From Akkermansiaceae bacterium UBA5020 (lineage in GTDB: Bacteria; Verrucomicrobiota; Verrucomicrobiia; Verrucomicrobiales; DEV007), in contig DGXY01000029.1 in NCBI GenBank assembly GCA_002396885.1, positions 39,639-47,506 of the forward strand: a stretch of DNA of 7,868 bases, given 5' to 3'. Shown here piece after piece: positions 1 through 7,588 of the stretch (position 1 is its first letter; every line of letters begins with the position of its first letter). Both the position numbers and the translations under genes were made by a program. The notes beneath the pieces are model-generated. The model had not been told where the DNA came from. It saw only the letters and a list, made by a program, of their open reading frames with translations, and did no database searches.

Positions 1-1575
<1,575 letters not shown>

Positions 1576-1602
1576 CTGTTTCAGGTGCTGGGATAGGATT
1601 TA

Positions 1603-1621
1603 CGGGACGGACCCGGGACGG
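1603..1621. repeat. Pair of 8-bp direct repeats in the aconitase leader
   Basis: CGGGACGG occurs at 1603-1610 and again at 1614-1621, an 11-bp period or about one helical turn, 28 bp upstream of the aconitase start codon. The spacing would suit side-by-side binding of a dimeric regulator, but the stretch is GC-rich and the match may be chance. No convincing promoter boxes were found between 1576 and 1674. Confidence 0.25.
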
Positions 1622-1674
1622 TTGGCGGACCGACCCGACCTCCTCGACGGATGCAAAGAAGGCGGGGCCCGGAC

Positions 1675-1709
1675 AAAAAAGCCGGACCTTAAAGCACGAA
1701 CTGGGCCGG
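1675..1709 (-). terminator. Probable Rho-independent terminator after the ROK gene
   Basis: Read on the minus strand, CCGGCCC (1709-1703) can pair with GGTCCGG (1688-1682), leaving one C-T mismatch in a 7-bp stem and a 14-nt loop. One base later comes a run of six T (1680-1675). It starts 45 bp after the stop codon of the ROK regulator and 100 bp before the aconitase start, so it would end the MFS-ROK transcript and isolate aconitase. The mismatch and long loop make it only moderately strong. Confidence 0.5.
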
Positions 1710-1754
1710 TTCAACACCCTTTCAGGCAAAGAGCGGCGCGATTTCGCGGGAAGA

Positions 1755-2858
1755 TCATGCCCCGGCAGGCAGTGGCACTTCGGCGGCGGCGAGGGCGGCG
1801 GCCCCGAGGGCTCCTGCGCAATCACCAAGACTTGCGGCGAGGATGTGGGGCGGATTGAAATAATGGCCCTCAAGCGCAGCGACAACAGCAGCGCGGACGC
1901 GATCGAGGTAAAGGCCTTCGAGCTCCGTGAAGGGCCCTGCCAGGAAAACCGCTAGGGGGTCGATTACCTGGACGAGGCGCGCCGCAGCCGCGCCGTGATG
2001 GGAGGCGGCGGAGGAGAGCGTGCCGAGGGCCGTCTCGTCGCCCTCCCGGCAAGCGTTGACGAATTCGCTCCAACGATCACTGCCAAGCGGTTCTCCGTCG
2101 ATCACGGCCCGAACCGAGGCGACTTTCTCGAGCCAATCGTCATTCGAGACCGGCCAACCGCGGATCTCTCCGGCCATCTCATGCTCGCCGGCGATGAGTG
2201 ACCCGTTTGCGATCACCGCGGCGGCGATTCCCGTCCTGACATTGATGCACACCAGATTCGAAGCCGTCGCAAGAGGCCCCAGCCAGTATTCGCCCAAGAG
2301 AATCGCCCGGGTATTGTTTTCGATATGGAGCACCGAGGGATCGATTTCGAGTTCGACAGCAAGATCGACGTTCCGCCAACCGGTGATGAAGGGATAGTAG
2401 ACGGAGAGACGGCTCTCGCGCCGGACATGTCCAGGAACGCCGATCCCAACGGCAAGGAGGGGCGAGGCCACTGGGTGTGCCCGGAACTCGGAAATAATCT
2501 GGCGCAGGTGAGCAAGGACCTCATCGCGATCAGGCTGGGAAGAAAGCCGCACCATTCGTCGCTCCACGACTTGTTGGGAAAAGTCGATGAGAACAGCGTG
2601 GAGATGGCGGGCATCGAAGTCGAAACCCGCATAACAGCCGTAGCTGCCCCGCGTGTCGAGAAAGCGGCGGGGCCGTCCGACTCTTTTGAACTCCTCGATT
2701 CCCGTCTCGCGGACAATACCGCGCTCGATCATGGCATCAATGCGACGACCGGCGGTGGACTTGGCGATCCCGAGGCGATCCGCGAGGTCTCTTCGCGAGA
2801 TTTCCCGAGCTTTTCGGATCTCCTTGACGATGAGTCTCTCGAGGGTGGAAGGGTCCAT
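1755..2858 (-). CDS. ROK-family transcriptional regulator (NagC/Mlc/XylR type) with degenerate kinase and zinc motifs
   Basis: A 367-residue protein with an N-terminal winged helix-turn-helix (about 5-60; recognition region around RRDLADRLGIAKSTAGRRID, 22-41) followed by a ROK actin-like sugar-binding domain (about 72-360). Known ROK regulators bind a sugar or sugar phosphate and control uptake and catabolic genes. Here the ROK fold is clear (GIGVPGHV at 138-145, EN at 180-181, AGE at 229-231, LAGPF at 306-310, ALGAAALA near 350-357), but functional residues are gone. The phosphate-binding DxGGT is FDAR (81-84), the catalytic Asp of the ENDxxA motif is N182, and the CxCGxxGC cysteines plus the zinc histidine after AGEI are absent (RGWPVSNDDW, 233-242). 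Kinase activity is therefore not expected, and metal-dependent folding differs from Mlc. It follows the MFS gene by 65 bp on the same strand and probably controls it or the divergent flavin genes. No strong ribosome-binding site is seen. The family call is firm; the ligand is unknown. Confidence 0.92.
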   Translation of the reverse strand: MDPSTLERLIVKEIRKAREISRRDLADRLGIAKSTAGRRIDAMIERGIVRETGIEEFKRVGRPRRFLDTRGSYGCYAGFDFDARHLHAVLIDFSQQVVERRMVRLSSQPDRDEVLAHLRQIISEFRAHPVASPLLAVGIGVPGHVRRESRLSVYYPFITGWRNVDLAVELEIDPSVLHIENNTRAILLGEYWLGPLATASNLVCINVRTGIAAAVIANGSLIAGEHEMAGEIRGWPVSNDDWLEKVASVRAVIDGEPLGSDRWSEFVNACREGDETALGTLSSAASHHGAAAARLVQVIDPLAVFLAGPFTELEGLYLDRVRAAVVAALEGHYFNPPHILAASLGDCAGALGAAALAAAEVPLPAGA

Positions 2859-2863
2859 GACCC
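2851..2863 (-). promoter_or_regulatory. Small GC hairpin with the ROK start codon in its loop
   Basis: On the minus strand GGGTC and GACCC flank the ATG exactly, so the transcript could form a 5-bp stem whose three-base loop is the start codon of the ROK gene. Such a structure could lower initiation. It is short, partly coding, and may be accidental. Confidence 0.3.
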
Positions 2864-2894
2864 TGAGAAACTACCCTGTCTTGATCATATTACC

Positions 2895-2916
2895 GCAAAA
2901 ATTCCGCTTTTTTTGC
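2895..2916. promoter_or_regulatory. AT-rich inverted repeat upstream of the ROK gene (candidate operator)
   Basis: GCAAAAA (2895-2901) and TTTTTGC (2910-2916) form a perfect 7-bp inverted repeat with an 8-bp spacer, in the 65-bp gap between the MFS stop codon and the ROK start. It is AT-rich in otherwise GC-rich DNA. Mlc/NagC-type ROK regulators bind AT-rich palindromes, so autoregulation is a reasonable inference. TAATAT and TATGAT on the minus strand just downstream (within 2884-2892) could serve as a -10 box, which the repeat would then overlap, but no -35 box sits at good spacing. With T-runs on both sides it could instead act as a weak attenuator between MFS and ROK. Confidence 0.4.
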
Positions 2917-2923
2917 CAAAAAA

Positions 2924-4204
2924 TCAGGTCGGAAGCTCCTTCCCCTTCGTTTCCGGGAGAAAAGCCATGAGGACCGCCCCCAGCAGAAACAAGCCGCCCA
3001 GGCAGGTGAGCGCCTGATTCAGAGGCAGCTCCGCCTTCAGCCACGGCGCCAGATACCAGAGCAGCACGAAGGCCAACATACGACCACCGTTGAAGCCCAC
3101 ACTCGCGCCCGTGGCGCGGAGGTGATTCGGGAAGAGCTCCGGAAAATAGATCGCATAGCCCGCGTGCATCCCGAGGGTGAAAAAGCCGAAGAATGGCAGG
3201 AAAAAAAGCAGCATCCCATAGCTCTGCGGGAGGAAGCAGGTCATCGGCACGATCAAGGCGGCGCCGATGTGATAAAGGATGAAGGTCTTTTTCCTCCCGA
3301 GTCTCGCGGCAATGGGACCGAAAAGGACCAGCCCGACCCCGCCACCCAGAGTCTGGACAATGCCATAGGCGAATTTCGCCTTTTCGACCGCGACCTCCTC
3401 GGGCACGCCATCGGCGAGCATGCGCTCGTGCGCGAGATTCTGTCCCGCCACGACGAGAGCCCAGAAGGTGCCCAGACCTACCGCGGCGAGGCACATCGCA
3501 AGAAAGGCGTGCCTCGCCCAAGGTCTGGAAGTGAAGAGTTCCCACAGGCTCCCGCGATTCTTCGACGGCTCGGTTTTGGCTTGCTGCCACTTTTCCGGCT
3601 CTTTCACGGAAAGGCGGACCCAGACGATGAGAAGGGCCGGGAGCACGCCGAAGAGGTAGGCGTAGCGCCACTCCGACCCCACAAGGATCGCGGCCAAGGT
3701 CGCCGTCCACGTCCCGATGACCGAGGTCGCGTGAAAAATCCCCGAAGCATGGGCCCTCGCCTTGGTCGGGAAAACCTCCGCCACGAGCGCCGCAGCGACC
3801 GCCCACTCCCCACCGATTCCCATGGCCACGAGGAATCGCAGCACCATGACCTGCTCGAGATTCGTCGCAAAGTAGGTGAGGCCGGAGAATACCGAATACA
3901 TCAGGATCGTCACGATCATGATGGGGCGCCTGCCATACTTGTCCGCAAGCGAACCGAAGAGGATCCCGCCGAACATCCCCCCAAGGAGGAAGATGCCGAG
4001 GAGCCGGTCGCCGTATTTTTTCACCTCTGGATGCCCCGGCTCGACCCCGAGGATCTCCTGGAGGAGTTGATTCCGGGTGAGATTGAAAATCTGCCCCTCG
4101 TAGACATCAAAGATCCAGCCGAGCGAGGCGATGACGAGGACGAGCCATTCGTAGCGCGTGATCCCGCGATACCACGGGCCGGATGCGTTGAGGGAATTCG
4201 TCAT
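2924..4204 (-). CDS. MFS transporter, sugar/organic-acid:H+ symporter type
   Basis: A 426-residue inner-membrane secondary transporter with twelve predicted helices (approximate starts at residues 18, 66, 94, 118, 155, 179, 232, 279, 306, 329, 365 and 398) and a cytoplasmic central loop near 201-230. The MFS motif A is present as GSLADKYGRRP (84-94), with a weaker copy RLGRKK (301-306) in the second half. Other marks are RFLVAMGIGGEW (123-134) and AEVFPTKARA (142-151) after helix 4, both typical of the sugar-porter and aromatic-acid symporter branches, and a terminal PETKG (417-421). The substrate cannot be read from sequence. It heads a probable two-gene unit with the ROK regulator and is transcribed divergently from an FMN reductase/monooxygenase pair, so it probably imports the oxygenase substrate or a related compound. 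The start is the ATG at 4204, ahead of the first helix; no good Shine-Dalgarno sequence, and a perfect inverted repeat lies 6 bp upstream. Confidence 0.92.
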   Translation of the reverse strand: MTNSLNASGPWYRGITRYEWLVLVIASLGWIFDVYEGQIFNLTRNQLLQEILGVEPGHPEVKKYGDRLLGIFLLGGMFGGILFGSLADKYGRRPIMIVTILMYSVFSGLTYFATNLEQVMVLRFLVAMGIGGEWAVAAALVAEVFPTKARAHASGIFHATSVIGTWTATLAAILVGSEWRYAYLFGVLPALLIVWVRLSVKEPEKWQQAKTEPSKNRGSLWELFTSRPWARHAFLAMCLAAVGLGTFWALVVAGQNLAHERMLADGVPEEVAVEKAKFAYGIVQTLGGGVGLVLFGPIAARLGRKKTFILYHIGAALIVPMTCFLPQSYGMLLFFLPFFGFFTLGMHAGYAIYFPELFPNHLRATGASVGFNGGRMLAFVLLWYLAPWLKAELPLNQALTCLGGLFLLGAVLMAFLPETKGKELPT

Positions 4205-4210
4205 GGAAGA

Positions 4211-4239
4211 GAGCCTTTTGTTCTAAACGGTTAAGGCTC
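4211..4239. promoter_or_regulatory. Inverted repeat just upstream of the MFS start (operator or leader hairpin)
   Basis: GAGCCTT (4211-4217) and AAGGCTC (4233-4239) are perfect 7-bp inverted repeats around a 15-bp spacer, ending 6 bp before the MFS start codon. In the MFS transcript this would fold into a hairpin over the place a ribosome-binding site should occupy. As DNA it could be an operator for the ROK protein or another regulator. Which one applies cannot be decided from sequence. Confidence 0.4.
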
Positions 4240-4400
4240 GGTAGTAAACCCTCTTTCGTCGGGCGCATTTGTGCGAGGGGGCTGGGAGGCGACAACGATC
4301 AGATCGGCACGCTCCGGCCTTCGGATTCAGGCATTCCCCCATCGCCCGGAAGCCCCTATCCTTTGCTCCCCGAGTCCCTCCCTTCATTGTAAATCGAAGG

Positions 4401-4423
4401 ATTTCCGGCATTGAATTGGAAAT
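4401..4423. promoter_or_regulatory. Inverted repeat upstream of the FMN reductase gene (candidate operator)
   Basis: ATTTCC (4401-4406) and GGAAAT (4418-4423) form a perfect 6-bp inverted repeat with an 11-bp spacer, 40 bp before the FMN reductase ATG and inside the AT-rich part of the divergent region. The position is typical for an operator overlapping a promoter. It does not share a clear consensus with the repeat at 2895-2916 beyond a TTCCG core in each, so a common regulator is only a possibility. Confidence 0.4.
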
Positions 4424-4463
4424 AATCGGTTGATCCCTCCCCTCATCGACTGTTTGTCCTGAC

Positions 4464-5012
4464 ATGCATGCAGCGATTTTGAATGCGAATCTCGCTCCCG
4501 GTGGAAAAACGGCGCACTTGGCCGAAACGATGGCGGGGCTGCTGGGAGAGGTCGGACACGAAGCACGGGTTTTCTCACTCTCGGAGTGGGACCTGCCCGC
4601 ATGTGATGGAAGCACCTGCTACCAAAACGAAAAGACCATCGCGCTCACCGGTGAATTGGTGAAAGCCGAGGCGATTGTCCTTATCGCCCCGGTCTACAAC
4701 TACGACCTCAATGCGGCGGCCAAGAACCTTATCGAGCTGACCGGTTCCAGTTGGAAGGGCAAGGCCATCGGGCTCGTCTGCACGGCCGGGGCGCAAAAGA
4801 GCTACCTCTCTCCCCTGGCGTTCATGAACAGCCTCGGCACGGACTACCGCTGCCTCGTCTCGCCACGCTACGTCTACGTGAGCCGGGCCGATTTCAATCC
4901 CGACAACACCCTGCCGTCCGACGGCGACATCCGCCGGCGCCTCGCTTTTCTCGCGAAGGAGCTCCCCGTCCTTGCCGAAGCGGCCGCGAAAATCGCCGCG
5001 ATGGAGCGCTGA
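4464..5012 (+). CDS. NAD(P)H-dependent FMN reductase (flavodoxin-like fold, SsuE-type partner)
   Basis: A 182-residue soluble cytoplasmic protein of the NADPH-dependent FMN reductase family (PF03358-like, flavodoxin fold). It should reduce FMN with NAD(P)H and pass FMNH2 to the neighbouring oxygenase. The first beta strand leads into an FMN-phosphate loop LNANLAPGGKTAHL (6-19). A second strand ends in IVLIAPVYNYDLNAAAKNLI (71-90), the counterpart of the family's P-E/V-Y-N flavin loop plus helix. GKAIGLVCTAGA (99-110) is the third flavin-facing segment. Length is close to SsuE (about 190). The ATG at 4464 precedes the first strand directly, and no Shine-Dalgarno sequence is visible. The monooxygenase starts 20 bp after its stop, so the two are surely cotranscribed. 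An alternative is a quinone or azo reductase of the same fold, but the neighbour favours the FMNH2-supply role. Confidence 0.88.
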   Translation: MHAAILNANLAPGGKTAHLAETMAGLLGEVGHEARVFSLSEWDLPACDGSTCYQNEKTIALTGELVKAEAIVLIAPVYNYDLNAAAKNLIELTGSSWKGKAIGLVCTAGAQKSYLSPLAFMNSLGTDYRCLVSPRYVYVSRADFNPDNTLPSDGDIRRRLAFLAKELPVLAEAAAKIAAMER

Positions 5013-5032
5013 ATCCGTCCCGCCGAACCACC

Positions 5033-6199
5033 ATGGTCGAAACCGCTCCGCCCATCCCCATCCGCAGCCCCGGACGCCAGGTCGAAGTGGCCTGGTTTTC
5101 CGCACTCTGCGGCGACGACTACGAATTCCTCGGAGTTCCCGACGGCAAACTCCGCAGCAGCTACGAACACTGTGGTGACATTGTCAGGATGGCCGACCGG
5201 CTCGGCTATCAGAACATCCTCCTGCCCTCGGGCTGGATCGTGGGACAGGATGCCCTCGCCTTCGCCTCGGCGATGGCCCCGCAGACGGAGTCGATCAACC
5301 AGCTCGTCGCCCTGCGCATGGGCGAGGTCTGGCCACCCATGCTCGGACGCGCCCTCGCCACCCTCGATCACATCGCGAAGGGTCGGCTCTGCATCAACAT
5401 CATCTCCTCGGACATGCCGGGAACGAAGGAGAGTAACGAGATCCGCTACGCCCGCAGCAGCGAGATCATCCGGATCCTCCAGGGCATGTGGGCGACGGAC
5501 GGCCCCTATGAATTCAAGGGCGAATTCTACGAGATCAGCCTGCCCAACACCGACGCGGCCAAACCCTACCAGCAGAACGGAGGCCCGCTCATGTACTTCG
5601 GAGGCATCTCCCCCGCGGCGCAGGAGCTCTGCGCGAAACATTGCGACGTCTTCCTGATGTGGCCCGAGACCGAGGACCGGATCGCGGCAACGATGCGGGG
5701 CATGGCGGAAAAGGCCGCGGCCTACGGCCGCACCATCGACTTCGGATTCCGCTCCCACGTCATCGTCCGCGAAACCGAGGCCGAGGCCCGCGCCGCCGCC
5801 GACCGTCTCATCTCGAAACTCGACCTCGACAAGGGTCAGGAGATCAAGGACCGCAGCATGGACAGCAAGAGCCTCGGGGTGATGCGTCAGGACGAACTCC
5901 GCGCCCAGAGCCACGATCTTTACCTCGAGCCCCATCTCTGGAGCGGCGTCGGCCTCGCCCGGAGCGGTTGCGGCAGCGCCATCGTCGGCGATCCCGACCA
6001 GGTTTACGAAAAGCTCCAGCGCTACATCGATCTCGGCATGCGCGCCTTCATCCTCAGCGGCTACCCGCATCTCGACGAATGCGACCTCTTCGCGAAGCAC
6101 GTCCTGCCCCGGCTCGATACGGTCAAGTTGAACGAGGCACAGGGTCGGGTGCCGAGGGAAACACCGGAGACGCCGCTGACGTTTGGCAAGAGGAGTTGA
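5033..6199 (+). CDS. FMNH2-dependent monooxygenase, bacterial-luciferase-like, SsuD (alkanesulfonate monooxygenase) subfamily
   Basis: A 388-residue cytoplasmic TIM-barrel enzyme close in length and order of motifs to E. coli SsuD (381), which uses FMNH2 and O2 to split alkanesulfonates into aldehyde and sulfite. Shared blocks are ADRLGY (54-59), LVALR (91-95), ATLDHIAKGR (109-118), PLMYFGG (185-191), RSHVIVRE (240-247), LWSGVGLARSGCGSAIVG (302-319) and LSGYPHL (341-347). Residues matching SsuD Arg226, His228, Arg297 and Tyr331 are present as R240, H242, R310 and Y344. The loop that holds SsuD Cys54 reads LPSGWIVGQDAL here (64-75), with no cysteine and one extra residue, and the SsuD N-terminal histidine (Thr-His after the first strand) is replaced by a cysteine (C26). 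Substrate may therefore differ from plain alkanesulfonates. The frame stays open upstream to 4751, inside the reductase gene; the ATG at 5033 is chosen because homology starts after it and it gives a 20-bp gap. Subfamily is firm, substrate unknown. Confidence 0.92.
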   Translation: MVETAPPIPIRSPGRQVEVAWFSALCGDDYEFLGVPDGKLRSSYEHCGDIVRMADRLGYQNILLPSGWIVGQDALAFASAMAPQTESINQLVALRMGEVWPPMLGRALATLDHIAKGRLCINIISSDMPGTKESNEIRYARSSEIIRILQGMWATDGPYEFKGEFYEISLPNTDAAKPYQQNGGPLMYFGGISPAAQELCAKHCDVFLMWPETEDRIAATMRGMAEKAAAYGRTIDFGFRSHVIVRETEAEARAAADRLISKLDLDKGQEIKDRSMDSKSLGVMRQDELRAQSHDLYLEPHLWSGVGLARSGCGSAIVGDPDQVYEKLQRYIDLGMRAFILSGYPHLDECDLFAKHVLPRLDTVKLNEAQGRVPRETPETPLTFGKRS

Positions 6200-6207
6200 A
6201 GTTCAAC
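6195..6207. other. Perfect palindrome containing both convergent stop codons
   Basis: GTTGAA and TTCAAC flank a single G. The plus-strand half supplies the TGA (6197-6199) of the monooxygenase and the mirrored half the TGA (6205-6203) of the DUF1501 gene. Only 3 bp separate the two genes, leaving no room for an intergenic terminator for either. Confidence 0.7.
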
Positions 6208-7588
6208 CAAGGATCTCCCCGATCACACGCGCCTCCTCCACGCCGGTGAGGCGCTGGTCGAAGCCCTGATAACGGTAGGTGAGCTTCTCGTGGTCGATCC
6301 CTAACAAATGCATCATCGTCGCGTGGAGGTCGCGGACCTGCACCGGATTCTCCGCGACCTCGTTGCCGAGATCGTTGGTCGATCCATAGCTGGTCCCGCC
6401 CTTCACCCCGCCCCCGGCCATCCACACGGTGAAGGCGTCCTTCTGGTGATCACGACCGCATTTCGCGGGTGACTCGTCGCCCTGAAGCATGGGCGTGCGG
6501 CCGAACTCGGCGCCCCAGACGACGAGGGTCTGATCGAGAAGGCCGCGTTGTTTCAGATCGGCGATGAGGGCGGCGATGGGCTGGTCGACTTCCTTCGTGA
6601 GGGAGGCGAGGCGGCCCTTCTGGCCCGCATGGGTGTCCCAGTCGCCGTGGAAAAGCTCGACAAAACGCACCCCGCGCTCGACGAGGCGTCGCGCCTGAAG
6701 GCACTGGGTCGCGAACTCGCCCTTGCCGTAGCGCTCGCGCGTCACCGCATCCTCCTGGGAAAGATCAACGAGCTCGGGCACGGAGGCCTGCATGCGGAAG
6801 GCCATCTCATATTGTTCGATGCGCGTGACGATCTCAGGATCACCGACGCTTTCGAAATACTGCCGGTTGAGTGCCTCGATGCTGTCGAGAGTGCGGCGGC
6901 GACCGTCGCGCGAGACGTCCTTCGGACTGTTGAGAAAGAGCACGGGATCGCCCTCGCCGCGAAGTTGCACCCCCTGATGGACGCTCGGGAGGAAGCCGGA
7001 TTTCCAGAGGTTCGCTCCAGCTCCCGGAGTGTTGCCGGTGAGGAAGACGACGTAGGCGGGCAGGTTCTCCGACTCGCTCCCGAGCCCGTAGGTCGTCCAC
7101 GAGCCGAGCGAGGGATTGCCCTGGCGGTTCAGCCCGGTGTGGAAGACGAGCTGGGCGGGACCGTGGTTGAATTCGCTCGTGTGCACCGACTTCACGAGGC
7201 AGAGCTCGTCCGCGACCGTGCCGAGATGGGGGAGCAGTTCGGAAAGCGCGAGGCTGCTTCTCCCGTGTTGGGTGTATTGATAGGGTGATCCGAGCAGCTT
7301 AGGATGGCCGCGGAGAAAGGAGAAACGTTTCCCTTCAAAGAGCGACTCGGGTGCGGGCTGGCGGTCGTACTTCCGCAGGACGGGTTTCTCGTCGAAGAGG
7401 TCGAGCTGCGAGGGCGCGCCCGTCATGTGGAAAAAGATCACGCTCTTGGCCTTCGGCGCGACGGCGCGCAGGGCCGGAGGCACCTCGCCGAGGAGATCCC
7501 GGTGGAGGAGCGATCCGAGCGCGAGCGACCCAAGACCTGCCCCGGTGCGGGAGAGGAAATGGCGGCGGGAGAGCGAAGCTGGGGTCAT
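6203..7588 (-). CDS. DUF1501 family protein (alkaline-phosphatase/sulfatase-like fold) with Tat signal
   Basis: A 461-residue protein of the DUF1501 family, which is very abundant in planctomycetes and verrucomicrobia. The N-terminus is a twin-arginine signal, SRRHFL (7-12) followed by a hydrophobic stretch to about residue 28, so a folded, probably metal-loaded protein is exported. The mature part has the family pattern: SVIFFHMTGAPSQLDLFDEKP (49-69), SEFNHGPAQ (138-146), HGDWDTH (314-320), VVWGAEFGRTP (356-366) and GRDHQ (378-382). The Asp, His and Glu residues in these motifs resemble metal ligands of the alkaline phosphatase superfamily, although no activity is established for the family. 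Length is usual. Its ATG overlaps the stop of the upstream DUF1553 gene (ATGA, 4 bp shared), which implies translational coupling. These pairs are thought to take part in breaking down complex or sulfated polysaccharides, but this is context-based. Family assignment is firm, function unknown. Confidence 0.95.
   Translation of the reverse strand: MTPASLSRRHFLSRTGAGLGSLALGSLLHRDLLGEVPPALRAVAPKAKSVIFFHMTGAPSQLDLFDEKPVLRKYDRQPAPESLFEGKRFSFLRGHPKLLGSPYQYTQHGRSSLALSELLPHLGTVADELCLVKSVHTSEFNHGPAQLVFHTGLNRQGNPSLGSWTTYGLGSESENLPAYVVFLTGNTPGAGANLWKSGFLPSVHQGVQLRGEGDPVLFLNSPKDVSRDGRRRTLDSIEALNRQYFESVGDPEIVTRIEQYEMAFRMQASVPELVDLSQEDAVTRERYGKGEFATQCLQARRLVERGVRFVELFHGDWDTHAGQKGRLASLTKEVDQPIAALIADLKQRGLLDQTLVVWGAEFGRTPMLQGDESPAKCGRDHQKDAFTVWMAGGGVKGGTSYGSTNDLGNEVAENPVQVRDLHATMMHLLGIDHEKLTYRYQGFDQRLTGVEEARVIGEILG

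Larger units (their letters stand above)
4205..4463. promoter_or_regulatory. Divergent control region between the MFS gene and the flavin-enzyme operon
   Basis: These 259 bp separate two divergent start codons and must hold promoters for both transcripts. There is no convincing gene in it. The right part (about 4386-4432) is noticeably AT-richer than its surroundings and is where a plus-strand promoter is most likely, although no pair of -35 and -10 boxes at good spacing stands out. The left part carries GGTTTACT on the minus strand (4251-4244), the only weak -10-like element seen for the MFS gene. Two perfect inverted repeats, 4211-4239 and 4401-4423, are listed separately. Confidence 0.6.

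Noticed and set aside
2912..2942. Terminator directly after the MFS gene (short GGAAG/CTTCC stem plus T-run)
   Set aside because: The stem is only 5 bp with a 3-base loop, lies inside the last codons, and is 7 bases from the T-run; too weak to call over read-through into the ROK gene.
2871..3806. Minus-strand open frame of 311 codons in another frame of the MFS gene
   Set aside because: Gly/Arg-rich shadow; the hydrophobic frame with MFS motifs is the real one.
3122..4234. Plus-strand open frame of 370 codons opposite the MFS gene
   Set aside because: Highly charged Arg/Glu/His-rich translation complementary to transmembrane helices; no recognisable domain.
4223..4615. Minus-strand open frame of 130 codons across the divergent region
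   Set aside because: It overlaps the start of the FMN reductase gene and both candidate regulatory sites, and its translation shows no domain.
4751..5032. N-terminal extension of the monooxygenase frame back into the reductase gene
   Set aside because: The extra residues are Arg/Pro-rich, overlap the reductase coding sequence, and precede the point where SsuD similarity begins; the ATG at 5033 fits better.
4874..6100. Minus-strand open frame of 408 codons opposite the monooxygenase
   Set aside because: Low-complexity Ala/Glu/Asp/Val-rich translation, antisense to a clear SsuD-family gene; a codon-bias shadow.
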